A DNA stretch of 64,000 bases from NCBI RefSeq assembly GCF_000007665.1, contig NC_006087.1, positions 1,240,001-1,304,000 on the forward strand, read 5' to 3'. The translations under genes and the position numbers were made by a program. Below are positions 27,249 to 36,764 of the stretch, piece by piece. The first letter of the stretch is position 1. Each line of letters opens with the position of its first letter. Source of the DNA: Leifsonia xyli subsp. xyli str. CTCB07. GTDB lineage: Bacteria; Actinomycetota; Actinomycetes; Actinomycetales; Microbacteriaceae. The notes under the pieces were generated by a model. The model saw only the letters and a list, made by a program, of their open reading frames with translations. It searched no databases and had not been told where the DNA came from.

Positions 27249-27309
27249 CGCGCAGCAGCGCTGAGACCTCGCACATGCGCTTCCGGGCTGGTTCCAAGCC
27301 GAGCCCGGC

Positions 27310-27315
27310 TACCCT
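27310..27315 (+). promoter_or_regulatory. -10 hexamer TACCCT, leaderless start of the site-2 protease gene
   Basis: TACCCT ends 7 bases before GTG 27322, and no Shine-Dalgarno precedes the start. The hexamer is weak and no clear -35 was found, so the call rests on the repeated spacing seen at other genes. Confidence 0.4.
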
Positions 27316-27321
27316 TGCTCC

Positions 27322-28653
27322 GTGGATTCCGTGCTCCTGTTCATCCTTGGCGTCGTCGTCGTCCTGATCGGCCTCGCCGCGTCCATCGCGCTGCACGAGG
27401 TTGGGCATCTGGTCCCCGCAAAGCTGTTCGGCGTCAAGGTGACGCAATATATGGTCGGCTTCGGCAAGACGCTCTTCTCCGTCCGGCGCGGGGAGACGGA
27501 GTACGGTCTGAAAGCCATCCCGCTGGGCGGCTACATCTCGATGATCGGGATGTTCCCGCCCGGTAAGGAGGGCGGCGCCGGACGGAATGCGACCACCGGC
27601 TTCATGCAGACGATGGTGCAGGATGCGCGCGTCGCGAGCGCCGAGACGGTGAAGGTCGGCGAGGAGGAGCGGACCTTCTACCGGCTGCCGGTGTGGAAGC
27701 GGATCGTCATCATGTTCAGCGGGCCGTTCATGAACCTCCTGATCGCCGTGGTGCTGTTCGGGGTGCTGCTCATGGGCTTCGGCGCCCCGCAGAACTCCAC
27801 GACGATCGGCACCGTGAGCCAGTGCGTGCTCCCGGCGGCCAGCACCGCGAAGACCTGCCCGGAGAACGCCGTGCAGGGCCCGGCTGCGGCGGCGGGGCTG
27901 AAACCCGGTGACACGATCGTCAGTATCGACGGCGAGAAAATCACGAGCTGGGCGCAGTCGACCGCGATCATCCGCGAGTCGGCGGAGCGCCCGCTCTCGG
28001 TCGTCCTGAGTCGCGACGGGGCGCAGCGCACGGTCATCGTGACGCCGAAGACGAACACGGTGGCCAAGACCGACGCGAGTGGGCAGGTCGTCAAGAACAC
28101 GGATGGCAGCGTCCAGACTCTCACCGTCGGCTTCCTGGGGATCGGAGCGGCGCAGCAGCTCGTGCGGCAGCCGGTGACGGCCGTGCTGCCAGCGGTCGGC
28201 GCGCAGATGGCCGCCGTGACGGGCGTCGTCATCAACCTCCCCGAGCGTATGGTCGCGGTCTGGAACGCCGCTTTCGGCGCGGCGGAACGCGACCCCAACG
28301 GCCCGATGAGCGTCGTGGGAATCGGACGGGCGGCCGGAGAGCTGACCGCGCTCGACGGCGTCCCGGTCATCGACAAGGTCTACTCCATGCTCGGGATTCT
28401 GGCCTCCCTCAACGTTGCGCTGTTCGTCTTCAACCTCATCCCGCTCCTCCCGCTGGACGGTGGCCACATCGCCGGTGCGCTGTGGGAGGGCATCCGCCGC
28501 TCCTGGGCGAGGCTGTTCCGGCGGCGCGACCCGGGGCCGGTCGACATGGCCAAGCTGATGCCGCTCACCTTCGCGGTCGCGATCGTACTGGGCGGGATGA
28601 CCGTCTTGCTGATGTATGCGGACATCGTCAAGCCGGTTAAGCTCTTCGGCTGA
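27322..28653 (+). CDS. rseP: RIP zinc metalloprotease (site-2 protease)
   Basis: The 443-residue integral membrane protease cleaves substrates within the bilayer, typically anti-sigma factors and signal-peptide remnants. The zinc motif HEVGH lies in the first membrane segment (about 27-31). A PDZ domain at about 185-235 (AAAAGLKPGDTIVSIDGEKI) precedes the second metal motif NLIPLLPLDGGH near residue 377, followed by a C-terminal membrane segment. It resembles mycobacterial Rip1 and E. coli RseP. The GTG at 27322 has no ribosome site but has a -10-like hexamer at leaderless distance. It sits between dxr and ispG. Confidence 0.92.
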   Translation: MDSVLLFILGVVVVLIGLAASIALHEVGHLVPAKLFGVKVTQYMVGFGKTLFSVRRGETEYGLKAIPLGGYISMIGMFPPGKEGGAGRNATTGFMQTMVQDARVASAETVKVGEEERTFYRLPVWKRIVIMFSGPFMNLLIAVVLFGVLLMGFGAPQNSTTIGTVSQCVLPAASTAKTCPENAVQGPAAAAGLKPGDTIVSIDGEKITSWAQSTAIIRESAERPLSVVLSRDGAQRTVIVTPKTNTVAKTDASGQVVKNTDGSVQTLTVGFLGIGAAQQLVRQPVTAVLPAVGAQMAAVTGVVINLPERMVAVWNAAFGAAERDPNGPMSVVGIGRAAGELTALDGVPVIDKVYSMLGILASLNVALFVFNLIPLLPLDGGHIAGALWEGIRRSWARLFRRRDPGPVDMAKLMPLTFAVAIVLGGMTVLLMYADIVKPVKLFG

Positions 28654-28691
28654 CGCCCAGCCGGTTCACATCGCGGCGACGCCCGCGCGCG

Positions 28692-28697
28692 TAGGAT
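28692..28697 (+). promoter_or_regulatory. -10 hexamer TAGGAT, leaderless start of ispG
   Basis: TAGGAT ends 7 bases before GTG 28704. TTCACA lies 21 bases further upstream, longer than a usual spacer. The bases between hexamer and start contain no good Shine-Dalgarno, supporting a leaderless transcript. Confidence 0.5.
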
Positions 28698-28703
28698 TGT
28701 CGG

Positions 28704-29867
28704 GTGGCAGCAATCAATCTGGGGATGCCCAAGGTCCCCGAGACCCTCGCACCCCGTCGCACATCCCGTCAGATCCGTGTCGGAAAGGTCCTGGTCGGCG
28801 GCGACGCCCCGGTCAGCGTCCAGTCGATGACGACGACCCCGACCACCAACATCAACGCGACACTGCAGCAGATCGCCGAGCTCACGGCCTGCGGCTGCGA
28901 CATCGTCCGCGTCGCTGTCCCGAACCGGGACGACGCCGAGGTCCTGCCGATCATCGCGAAGAAGAGCCAGATCCCGGTTATCGCCGACATCCACTTCCAG
29001 CCCAACTACGTGTATGCGGCGATCGACGCCGGCTGCGCGGCCGTACGCGTGAATCCCGGCAACATCCGCAAGTTCGACGATCAGGTGGGGGAGATCGCCC
29101 GCCGCGCCAAAGCGGCGGACGTCTCGCTGCGGATCGGCGTCAATGCGGGCTCGCTCGACCGCCGCCTGCTGGAGAAGTACGGCAAACCGACGGCCGAGGC
29201 GCTCGTAGAGTCCGCGGTTTGGGAGGCGAGCCTGTTCGAGGAGCACGACTTCCACGACTTCAAGATCTCCGTCAAGCACAACGACCCGATCGTGATGGTC
29301 AAGGCGTACCGGATGCTCGCCGAGCGGGGCGACTGGCCGCTGCACCTCGGGGTGACCGAGGCGGGCCCCGCGTTCCAGGGCACTATCAAGTCGGCCACCG
29401 CCTTCGGCATTCTGCTGGGCGAGGGCATCGGCGACACCATCCGCGTGTCCCTGTCGGCGCCGCCGGCTGAGGAGGTGAAGGTGGGTCTGCAGATTCTGCA
29501 ATCGCTCAACCTGCGCGAGCGGAAGCTGGAGATCGTGTCCTGCCCGAGCTGCGGCCGGGCGCAGGTGGACGTGTACAAGCTGGCGGAGGATGTGACGAGC
29601 GGCTTCGAAGGTATGAGCGTGCCGTTGCGCGTGGCGGTCATGGGCTGCGTCGTGAACGGCCCCGGCGAGGCGCGCGAGGCCGACCTCGGCGTGGCGAGCG
29701 GCAACGGCAAGGGCCAGATCTTCGTCAAGGGCGAGGTCATCAAGACCGTCCCCGAGTCCGAGATCGTCGCCACCCTCATCGCGGAGGCCACCCGCATCGC
29801 CGAAGACATGGCCGACGCCGGCGCACCCTCCCCGTCCGGCAAACCCACCGTCACCGTCGGCCGCTGA
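28704..29867 (+). CDS. ispG: 4-hydroxy-3-methylbut-2-enyl diphosphate synthase (IspG/GcpE)
   Basis: The 387-residue 4Fe-4S enzyme carries out the penultimate MEP-pathway step, reductive ring opening of MEcPP to HMBPP. The N-terminal TIM barrel begins [17 protein letters not shown]. The C-terminal cluster domain has [13 protein letters not shown] and [17 protein letters not shown], which supply the three Cys ligands and a Glu ligand. Length is typical of the bacterial short form. The GTG start is probably leaderless. It shares its pathway with dxr two genes upstream. Confidence 0.97.
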   Translation: MAAINLGMPKVPETLAPRRTSRQIRVGKVLVGGDAPVSVQSMTTTPTTNINATLQQIAELTACGCDIVRVAVPNRDDAEVLPIIAKKSQIPVIADIHFQPNYVYAAIDAGCAAVRVNPGNIRKFDDQVGEIARRAKAADVSLRIGVNAGSLDRRLLEKYGKPTAEALVESAVWEASLFEEHDFHDFKISVKHNDPIVMVKAYRMLAERGDWPLHLGVTEAGPAFQGTIKSATAFGILLGEGIGDTIRVSLSAPPAEEVKVGLQILQSLNLRERKLEIVSCPSCGRAQVDVYKLAEDVTSGFEGMSVPLRVAVMGCVVNGPGEAREADLGVASGNGKGQIFVKGEVIKTVPESEIVATLIAEATRIAEDMADAGAPSPSGKPTVTVGR

Positions 29868-29961
29868 TCGCCGTCTCCTCACTTGTTCCGGCCTCACCTC
29901 GGTGTGTCGTCTGAAGAAACGAGGAAGCGATGGGCGGGCGGGAGCGAGCGCGGGGCGGCAC

Positions 29962-29967
29962 TACCAT
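29962..29967 (+). promoter_or_regulatory. -10 hexamer TACCAT upstream of proS
   Basis: TACCAT ends 7 bases before GTG 29974. The intervening GGAGGG could instead act as a very close Shine-Dalgarno, so this example is ambiguous. Confidence 0.35.
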
Positions 29968-29973
29968 GGAGGG

Positions 29974-31746
29974 GTGCCTACTCGCCTCACGAACTACTTC
30001 CTCCGCACTCTCCGCGAAGACCCGGCCGATGCGGAAGTCACCAGCCACAGGCTGCTGGTCCGCGCCGGCTACATCCGGCGTCAGGCTCCGGGTGTCTTTG
30101 CCTGGCTGCCGCTGGGGCTGCGGGTTAAGGCGAAGATCGAGAGGATCATCCGGGAGGAGCTGGCCGCCGCCGGGGCACACGAGGTCCACTTCCCGGCGCT
30201 GCTGCCACGCGAGCCGTACGAGATCACCGGCCGCTGGGAGGAGTATGGCGACGCGCTGTTCCATCTGAAAGACCGCAAGGGCGCTGACTACCTCCTCGCG
30301 CCGACGCACGAGGAGGCTTTCACGCTGCTGGTGAAGGACCTGTACTCCTCCTACAAAGACCTGCCGCTGACCATCTTCCAGATCCAGGACAAGTACCGCG
30401 ACGAGGCCCGGCCGCGTGCCGGCCTCCTGCGCGGCCGCGAGTTCACCATGAAGGATGCGTATTCGTTCGACGCGACGGATGCCGGGCTCGACGTCAGCTA
30501 CCAGGCCCAGCGCGACGCCTACGAGCGCATCTTCGCCCGGCTCGGGCTCGATTTCGTGATCGTGCAGGCGGACGCGGGCGCGATGGGCGGTTCGCGCAGC
30601 GAGGAGTTCTTGCACCCCACTCCCATCGGCGAGGACACCTTCGTCCGCTCGGCCGGCGGCTACGCGGCGAACGTGGAAGCGTTCACCACGGTCGCGCCGC
30701 CCGCCCGCCCGTTCGAGGGCCTGCCATCGCCAGAGGTACACGACACGCCGAACGCTCCCACCATTCAGGCACTCGTGGAGGTCGCGAACGAGCAGAGCCC
30801 GCGCCCGGACGGCCGCGTCTGGACTGCTGCCGACACGCTCAAGAACGTCGTGCTGGCGCTCACCCACCTCGACGGCACGCGTGAGCTGGTCGTCGTCGGT
30901 CTGCCCGGCGATCGCGAGGTCGATCTCAAACGCGCCGAAGTGGCGTTCGCGCCGGCCGGGGTGGAGGCCGCCACCGAGGACGACTTCGCGGCGAACCCCG
31001 GCCTCGTCAAGGGCTACATCGGTCCCTGGTCGGCCGGGGGTCCCGTTCTGGGCGAGGAGGCCGCCACCGGCCTCCGATTCCTCGTCGACCTGCGGGTGGT
31101 GGACGGTTCCGGATGGATCACCGGGGCGAACCTCCCCGGAAAACATGTCTTCGGCCTGGTCGCCGGCCGCGACTTCGACTGGGACGGCACGGTCGAGGTC
31201 GCCGAGGTGAAAGCGGGCGACCCCGCACCGGACGGCTCCGGCCCTGTCGAGCTCGCGCGCGGCATGGAGATCGGCCATGTGTTCCAGCTCGGCCGCAAGT
31301 ACGCGGACGCTCTCGGGCTCACTGTGCTGGACGAGAACGGCAAGCTGGTCACCGTGACCATGGGGTCGTACGGCATCGGCGTCACCCGCATCCTGGCGAT
31401 CATCGCCGAGGAGAACAACGACGACAAGGGTCTGGTCTGGCCGGAGGCGGTGGCTCCCTTCGACGTGCATGTCGTCGCCGCGGGCCGCGAGCAGGTCGCC
31501 TTCGATGTCGCGGAGCAAGCGGTCGCGCAGCTCGAGGCTGTGGGTCTGGACGTGCTGTACGACGACCGCCCCAAGGTCTCGCCCGGCGTGAAGTTCGGCG
31601 ACGCCGAGCTGATCGGCGTCCCGCGTGTTCTCGTGGTCGGCCGCGGTGCGGCCCAGGGCGAGGTCGAGCTGTGGGACCGTCGCGGGGGCAACCACACGAC
31701 GCTTCCTTTGAGCGAGGCCGTCGCGGCTCTCACCACGTCATCGTAA
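29974..31746 (+). CDS. proS: Prolyl-tRNA synthetase, bacterial type with editing insertion
   Basis: The 590-residue class II synthetase charges tRNA-Pro. Motif 2 is in [21 protein letters not shown] region (about 130-150), and motif 3 is near [11 protein letters not shown] (about 465). Between them (roughly 225-390) lies the INS/YbaK-type insertion that hydrolyses mischarged Ala-tRNA-Pro. The C-terminal anticodon-binding domain ends the protein. The GTG at 29974 gives the expected N-terminus ([20 protein letters not shown]), while the open frame upstream encodes nothing family-like. It is convergent with the FUSC gene. Confidence 0.96.
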   Translation: MPTRLTNYFLRTLREDPADAEVTSHRLLVRAGYIRRQAPGVFAWLPLGLRVKAKIERIIREELAAAGAHEVHFPALLPREPYEITGRWEEYGDALFHLKDRKGADYLLAPTHEEAFTLLVKDLYSSYKDLPLTIFQIQDKYRDEARPRAGLLRGREFTMKDAYSFDATDAGLDVSYQAQRDAYERIFARLGLDFVIVQADAGAMGGSRSEEFLHPTPIGEDTFVRSAGGYAANVEAFTTVAPPARPFEGLPSPEVHDTPNAPTIQALVEVANEQSPRPDGRVWTAADTLKNVVLALTHLDGTRELVVVGLPGDREVDLKRAEVAFAPAGVEAATEDDFAANPGLVKGYIGPWSAGGPVLGEEAATGLRFLVDLRVVDGSGWITGANLPGKHVFGLVAGRDFDWDGTVEVAEVKAGDPAPDGSGPVELARGMEIGHVFQLGRKYADALGLTVLDENGKLVTVTMGSYGIGVTRILAIIAEENNDDKGLVWPEAVAPFDVHVVAAGREQVAFDVAEQAVAQLEAVGLDVLYDDRPKVSPGVKFGDAELIGVPRVLVVGRGAAQGEVELWDRRGGNHTTLPLSEAVAALTTSS

Positions 31747-31755
31747 AACGGCGAC

Positions 31756-31785
31756 ACCGGCGGCGGCTCAGGAATCGTCGCCGGT
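31756..31785. terminator. Candidate hairpin between convergent proS and FUSC genes
   Basis: The arms ACCGGCGGCG and CGTCGCCGGT pair over 9 of 10 positions. The hairpin overlaps the last codons of the minus-strand gene. No T-run follows, so only weak support for termination. Confidence 0.3.
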
Positions 31786-32853
31786 GATTTCCGAGCGGAT
31801 GCGGCCCAGGTCCGCCATGAGCGAGCCGAGCAGCACCCAGTGCTCGGGGTCCGGCGTTTTGATGACGAGCGGGGCGGTCAACACCGGTATGCCCGCGGTC
31901 GCGGCGTCCGGGTCGCGAGCCAGCAGCCGCAGGTCGTGCGCCGCCCGGCGGAGCTCCTCGGCGATGGCGGTCATGGTCGGCTCTGTCAGGAGGCTGTCGT
32001 CGTAGTGGTCGTGGAAAGCGCGCGTCATCCCGAGCGACCGGGCGATAAGCGGTTTCAGACGCCCGAAGAGCGCCTCGTCGTGGGTGAGCACCCGGCGGTG
32101 CTTCGTTTGCCGTGGGTTCAGCGTCAGGCTCTCCTCAGCGGCGGTCAGAGCCGCCTCCGCTTTCTTCTCCATCGGCCGGAGCAGGCGCGCTTCGATGAGG
32201 AGCGCGTTTCGCTCTCCCGGCGTCTGCGGCGAGGTGAGCGCCATCGCGAGCCGGTCGAGTGTGGCCGCGATCTCATTCCCGAGCCCGAGCACGGCGGCGC
32301 GGGCCGGGCCGGTCTGCACCGGTGGAACGACGGTGATGTTGACGATGACGCCGATCGCCGCGCCGAGGATCGTCTCCACGATGCGCGCCCAGGCGTAGTC
32401 GGCGTTCGTCGCCCCCAGAGAGAGCACGAGCATCGCGCTGATCGGCACCTGGTTAGCGCTGCCCGGCGTCAGCTTCAGCGACCACGCCAGCAGGAGGGAA
32501 GCGACGACGGCCAGCAGGACGATCCAGCTGTTGGTTCCGAATGCGATCACGATCACAAAGGCGACCATCACACCGACGATGACGCCGAGGGAGCGTTCGA
32601 TCGCCCGACCGAGTGACTGGTTGACACTCGGCTGCACGACGAGAAGCGCAGCGATCGCCGCGAAGACCGGGAGCTCGTCGGGCAGCAGGAGACGGGCGAT
32701 GATCCAGGCGATGAGCATCGCGACGGCGGTCTTGACGATTTGGAGGAAGGGGATCCTCGTCGTTGCCCGGATGCTCGCCGGAAGCGCGATCTTGACCGGG
32801 AACTTGGCAGCCACGGTTCCAGGGTAACTGTCCGCGGGGCCCAGCCGCGGCAT
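31768..32853 (-). CDS. FUSC-family (aromatic acid exporter-like) membrane protein
   Basis: The 361-residue product has about six hydrophobic segments in residues ~35-190, with the typical ALLVVQPSVNQSLGRAIERSLGVIVG segment, then a long cytoplasmic helical tail. The family contains aromatic-acid efflux proteins such as AaeB and many uncharacterised bacterial members. The substrate is unknown here. The ATG at 32853 is preceded by GGGAGAGG; the open frame extends 51 codons upstream without a better start. The next 195 bases, up to the APP1 gene, contain nothing that I can identify. Confidence 0.75.
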   Translation of the reverse strand: MPRLGPADSYPGTVAAKFPVKIALPASIRATTRIPFLQIVKTAVAMLIAWIIARLLLPDELPVFAAIAALLVVQPSVNQSLGRAIERSLGVIVGVMVAFVIVIAFGTNSWIVLLAVVASLLLAWSLKLTPGSANQVPISAMLVLSLGATNADYAWARIVETILGAAIGVIVNITVVPPVQTGPARAAVLGLGNEIAATLDRLAMALTSPQTPGERNALLIEARLLRPMEKKAEAALTAAEESLTLNPRQTKHRRVLTHDEALFGRLKPLIARSLGMTRAFHDHYDDSLLTEPTMTAIAEELRRAAHDLRLLARDPDAATAGIPVLTAPLVIKTPDPEHWVLLGSLMADLGRIRSEITGDDS

Positions 32854-33048
32854 CGGCGTGTGCCTCTCCCGCGGGGGCGGTCTGCTGCGCGCCGGGAGTG
32901 GTCCAAGCGTCGTGAGCGGCTTTCCTCCGCACCGGCCGCCCGATTTCCGCGCCCGCCCCTCGACCGGCCCCGGGTCCGCGATCGTCGCCGGGTCGTGGCC
33001 GTGCAAGCAGCGGAGCGGGAAGCCGGCCCTGGCCGCTTCCGGGCAGGG

Positions 33049-34113
33049 CTAGGGGAGGAGGCCCAGATCCTTCAGCTGGTCGCTCAGACCGGCGCCGTCG
33101 GGGGCGTAGACCCAGGGAGCGCCGGAGAACTCGCTGTGCTTCTCTGCCTTCGAGCGCCCGCCAGCGAGCACGGCTTCGCTATTGGAGAGCTGCCGGATGG
33201 CGACCGCTGCCACATTGTCCGGATGCGCGGAGGTGAATTCACCGTAGAGCTGTTCGTCGTGCTGCCCGTCGTCCCCGACCAGGAGCCACTTGAGCCCGGG
33301 GAACTCCTCGGCGAGCCGGGCGAGGCTGGTGCGCTTGTGCTCCCGGCCGCTGCGGAACCAGCGATCGTGCGTCGGCCCCCAATCGGTCAGGAGCAGCGGG
33401 CCGGCGGGGAAGAGGTTCCGGGAGAGGAAGCGGGTCAGCGTCGGTGCGACGTTCCAGGCGCCGGTCGAGAGGTACACGACGGGTGCTCCGGGACGCGCCG
33501 CCGCCAGGCGCTCCAGCAGCACCGACATGCCGGGCGTCGGAACACGGGCGTGCTCGTCGAGGACGAAGGTGTTCCAGGCGGCCAGCAGTGGTCGGGGGAG
33601 CGCCGTGACCATGACGGTGTCGTCCACATCGGAGATGATTCCGAACGTGGCCGCCGGATCGACGATGTACACCGGCGCTTCGAACGCGCGGCCCGATTCG
33701 GGCGTCGAGAGCCGCACGGTGTGCCAGCCCGGGGTCAGCTGCACCGGGAGGACGGTGTCGATCACGCCACCGCGATCGGGGGGGACCTCGTGACGGTCGC
33801 CTTCGATCTCGATCGTGACCGGGACATCCCCGATCGGGACGCTGACGAAGGAGCGCCAGCCGCGGATGGACTCTTCGCGCTTGCGGTGTTTGCGCTCGGC
33901 CCGGCTGTCCGGGCGCGGCTCCCGGGCGAGGACGACGCGGCCCAGGATGCGGACCCAGGCCGAGGAGCCATAGCCTGTGTACGGCACGACCGTCGCGAGG
34001 AAGCCGCGTTTCCGGGCACGGCGGGCCCGGAACTCGTGGAACGCATCCTCGATGCGGGCCGCGCGGTGCATGATGGGCTCGACGCCGACGCGCTTGCTGG
34101 AGGTGGGAGACAT
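33049..34113 (-). CDS. APP1-type phosphatidate phosphatase domain protein (DUF2183)
   Basis: The 354-residue product has an N-terminal region of ~130 residues leading to a beta-rich segment, then a HAD-like APP1 domain. ISDVDDTVMVT (about 153-163) supplies the Asp-x-Asp-x-Thr nucleophile motif, VYLSTGAWNV the second motif, and LLVGDDGQHDEQLYGEF the third. Yeast App1 dephosphorylates phosphatidic acid, and bacterial members are largely untested. There is no signal peptide. The ATG at 34113 is used. Two direct repeats lie just upstream. Confidence 0.8.
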   Translation of the reverse strand: MSPTSSKRVGVEPIMHRAARIEDAFHEFRARRARKRGFLATVVPYTGYGSSAWVRILGRVVLAREPRPDSRAERKHRKREESIRGWRSFVSVPIGDVPVTIEIEGDRHEVPPDRGGVIDTVLPVQLTPGWHTVRLSTPESGRAFEAPVYIVDPAATFGIISDVDDTVMVTALPRPLLAAWNTFVLDEHARVPTPGMSVLLERLAAARPGAPVVYLSTGAWNVAPTLTRFLSRNLFPAGPLLLTDWGPTHDRWFRSGREHKRTSLARLAEEFPGLKWLLVGDDGQHDEQLYGEFTSAHPDNVAAVAIRQLSNSEAVLAGGRSKAEKHSEFSGAPWVYAPDGAGLSDQLKDLGLLP

Positions 34114-34125
34114 AGGTGCTTCAGT

Positions 34126-34159
34126 TTCTCACGGAGTGCTGGAACTTCTCATGGAGTGC
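34126..34159. repeat. Direct repeat TTCTCAYGGAGTGC, two copies 20 bp apart
   Basis: Copies at 34126-34139 and 34146-34159 differ at one position and are separated by two helical turns. They lie in the 225-base gap between the APP1 gene (minus) and the TetR gene (plus). They could be a binding site for a regulator, possibly the TetR protein, or a local duplication. Confidence 0.4.
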
Positions 34160-34248
34160 GGGAAATGCCTCGCCGCATCCCCCGATCTGGGGGATCCGGT
34201 CTGGGGCGGTTTCGCGGTTTTCCCGAGCAAAAGTGAGATTTCCCCCCA

Positions 34249-34254
34249 TAAAAT
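34249..34254 (+). promoter_or_regulatory. Candidate -10 element (TAAAAT) of the TetR gene
   Basis: TAAAAT stands in an AT-rich spot about 85 bases before the TetR start. No -35 element is clear. The gap otherwise shows only the direct repeats near 34126-34159. Confidence 0.3.
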
Positions 34255-34338
34255 CGCGACGGTGAGCGACACGACGGTCTCGCCTGGGCTGAGGAACGGT
34301 ATCGCCGCATTGTCCAGACCGCAGTAAGGAGTACCCGC

Positions 34339-34995
34339 GTGCCCATCAACGACCTGGTCGCCGGTCAGAACAGCGTCGGAGCACCGCTCGTTCGCACGGA
34401 GCCGGTCCAGGAGCGCAGCGCTGCGCGGGTGGACGCCCTCCTGGACGCCGCTGCCGATGTGGTGGATGAGATCGGCTTCGACCGGCTCACCACAGCGATG
34501 GTCGCCGAGCGCGCCGGTGCGTCGATCGGGACCGTATATCGGTACTTCCCCGACCGCATCGTTCTCTTGCAGGCGCTGCGCGATCGTGCGCTCCTGCGCT
34601 ACCGCCACGCGGTCGTAAAAGGCATTCACACCGATGGCCCGGAGCGCTGGTGGGACGCGGTGGAGTGCGCGATCGATGCCTTCGTCGGGATGTTCCGCTC
34701 CGAGCTGGGCTTCCGCATCATCTGCTTGGCCGACGCCGAGCGCGCGGGCGCGCCGGGCGAGGAATCGGCCCACGAGGTCTCGTTCGCCGCGCAATTCGCC
34801 GAGATCCTCTCGGACGAGTATGGGCTGCCCGCCGGCGACGAGCTCACATTCCGCCTGGAGGTCGTGGTGGAGATGATAGACGCGCTGGTCACGCGCGCCT
34901 TCCAGGACGATCTCGCCGGGGACGAACGTTTCATCGTCGAGGCGCGGACGGTCGCCCGCGAGTACCTGGAGCGCCGCTATTCGCCGGAGGAGTGA
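34339..34995 (+). CDS. TetR-family transcriptional regulator
   Basis: The 218-residue product has an N-terminal TetR DNA-binding domain (about 22-70): AALLDAAADVVDEIGFDRLTT-type first helix, then the helix-turn-helix VAERAGASIGTVYRYFPDRIVLL. The C-terminal ligand domain is unassigned. The GTG at 34339 is preceded by AAGGAG. It lies just upstream of, and in the same direction as, the osmoprotectant transporter genes, so it may control them or the divergent APP1 gene. No ligand can be inferred. Confidence 0.88.
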   Translation: MPINDLVAGQNSVGAPLVRTEPVQERSAARVDALLDAAADVVDEIGFDRLTTAMVAERAGASIGTVYRYFPDRIVLLQALRDRALLRYRHAVVKGIHTDGPERWWDAVECAIDAFVGMFRSELGFRIICLADAERAGAPGEESAHEVSFAAQFAEILSDEYGLPAGDELTFRLEVVVEMIDALVTRAFQDDLAGDERFIVEARTVAREYLERRYSPEE

Positions 34996-35184
34996 CGCCT
35001 TTCGTTGCGCGCCGGCCACCACCGGCCGGCCGGCGCTGCCGGGGCGTGCGCAGGGGCCGGCGATTTCCGCCATATTTCGTTGTCATTCGTTGAGTATTCG
35101 GAGAAACGCTGTTTGGCTGGGGAGGATGGTTCCGTACTGCAAAGCCACACGAGCGTCTCTCAGCCGACCGAAAGCCTTCGACTC

Positions 35185-36078
35185 ATGATCGAGTTTCGCT
35201 CGGTGACGAAGCGTTTCCCAGACGGGACCGTGGCCGTCGACGATTTCTCGCTGGTCGTCCCGTCCCGGCGGATCACCGTGCTGGTGGGGTCCTCCGGCAG
35301 CGGTAAGACCACAATCCTGCGCATGATCAATCGGATGGTGGACCCCACGAGCGGCACGGTCGAGATCGACGGCGAGGGCGTGGAACGGCTGAAGCCGGTC
35401 CAGCTGCGGCGGAGCATCGGCTACGTCATGCAGAATTCCGGCCTGCTGCCGCACCGGAAGGTCGTGGACAACATCGCCACCGTCCCACTGCTGCTCGGCG
35501 AGAGGCGGATGGCCGCGCGCGCCCGCGCGCTGGAACTGATGGAGACCGTCGGGCTGGAGCGTTCGCTCGCCGACCGCTACCCTGCTCAGCTCTCCGGCGG
35601 ACAGCAGCAGCGTGTGGGCGTCGCCCGCGGGCTCGCCGCCGACCCGAACATTCTGCTGATGGACGAACCTTTCGGAGCGGTGGACCCGATCGTCCGCGAG
35701 GACCTGCAGAACGAACTGTTGCGGCTGCAACGAGACCTCGGGAAGACCGTCGTGTTCGTCACACACGACATCGACGAGGCATTCCGGCTCGGCGATCAGG
35801 TCGTCATCTTCCAGAAAGGCGGCATCGTCGCGCAGAGAGGGGCCCCGGCGGAGATCCTCGCCTCGCCTGCGGACGAGTTCGTCGCGTCCTTCTTCGGCGC
35901 CGATCGCGGCAAACGCGTGCTGCGCATCGAGCGGACCCCCGCCGGGTCCGTTCTCGTGGACAGTGAGGGCCGCGCGGCGGGGGTGCTGAGCGGCCTCGAC
36001 CCGAGTGCCGCGGGTGAGACGAGGGCCGCGGCCGTTCCGGTCGCGGGTGCTGCAGCGCAGGGTGAGGATTCGACGTGA
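35185..36078 (+). CDS. Osmoprotectant ABC transporter ATP-binding protein (OpuCA-like)
   Basis: The 297-residue ATPase has Walker A GSSGSGKTT (about 33-41), the signature LSGGQQQRVGVAR (about 136) and Walker B ILLMDEPFGAVD. FVTHDIDEAF follows. Similarity is to the ATPases of glycine betaine, choline or carnitine importers (OpuC/OsmU). Only a short C-terminal tail is left where many relatives carry paired CBS domains, so ionic-strength sensing of that type may be absent. The ATG at 35185 begins the conserved MIEFRSVTKRFPDG; no strong ribosome site. It overlaps the permease gene by 4 bases. Confidence 0.88.
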   Translation: MIEFRSVTKRFPDGTVAVDDFSLVVPSRRITVLVGSSGSGKTTILRMINRMVDPTSGTVEIDGEGVERLKPVQLRRSIGYVMQNSGLLPHRKVVDNIATVPLLLGERRMAARARALELMETVGLERSLADRYPAQLSGGQQQRVGVARGLAADPNILLMDEPFGAVDPIVREDLQNELLRLQRDLGKTVVFVTHDIDEAFRLGDQVVIFQKGGIVAQRGAPAEILASPADEFVASFFGADRGKRVLRIERTPAGSVLVDSEGRAAGVLSGLDPSAAGETRAAAVPVAGAAAQGEDST

Positions 36079-36764
36079 GCTTCTTGTGGCCGAACCTCGG
36101 CCAGGTCTGGAGCCTCACACTCTCCCACGTCTGGCTCAGCGCCATTCCGATCGTGGCAGGCTTCCTTCTCTCGCTGCCGATCGGCTGGATCGCGAACCGC
36201 TACCGGATGAGCCGTCCCGTGCTGCTGACGATCGGCGGCCTGCTGTACGCCATCCCGTCGCTCCCGCTCTTCTTCGCGATGCCGGCTCTGATCGGCACCA
36301 AGATCCTGTCCCCGCTGAACGTTGTGGTCGCGTTGAGCGTCTACGCCGTCGCGCTGATGGTGCGCACGACCGCCGACGCGCTCGCCTCCGTGCCCGGGGA
36401 GGTCGTGCAGTCCGCGACGGCGGTCGGATTCTCCGCCTGGCGCCGGTTCTGGTCCGTGGAACTCCCGCTCGCCGGACCGGTGCTCCTGGCGGGGCTTCGC
36501 GTCGTGTCGGTCTCCACGGTCAGCCTGGTCAGCGTCGGCGCGCTGCTCGGCGTTCCGAATCTCGGTCAGCTCTTCACCGACGGCCTCAACCGTTCGTACA
36601 ACGATGAAGTGCTCGTCGGAATCGTGGGGATCATGGTCGTCGCGCTGGTGTTCGACGTCGTGCTGGTTCTGCTCGGCCGGCTGCTGCTGCCCTGGTCGCG
36701 GTTCGATCGGCGCAGCGGCCGTCTGGACCGCTCGTCCGCGATGAAGGCGGTGGTCGGCGCATGA
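36075..36764 (+). CDS. Osmoprotectant ABC transporter permease (OpuCB-like)
   Basis: The 229-residue protein has about six membrane segments and the permease EAA-type loop in VVQSATAVGFSAWRRFWSVELPLAGP (about 115-140), with VSLVSVGALLGVPNLGQLF as the following conserved stretch. It forms the channel with the second permease. The GTG start overlaps the ATPase stop, and its own stop overlaps the next ATG. Confidence 0.88.
   Translation: MSFLWPNLGQVWSLTLSHVWLSAIPIVAGFLLSLPIGWIANRYRMSRPVLLTIGGLLYAIPSLPLFFAMPALIGTKILSPLNVVVALSVYAVALMVRTTADALASVPGEVVQSATAVGFSAWRRFWSVELPLAGPVLLAGLRVVSVSTVSLVSVGALLGVPNLGQLFTDGLNRSYNDEVLVGIVGIMVVALVFDVVLVLLGRLLLPWSRFDRRSGRLDRSSAMKAVVGA

Noticed and set aside
32854..33048. 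Short plus-strand frame between the FUSC and APP1 genes
   Set aside because: The peptide has the Arg/Pro/Gly-rich composition of random GC-rich DNA and no ribosome site.
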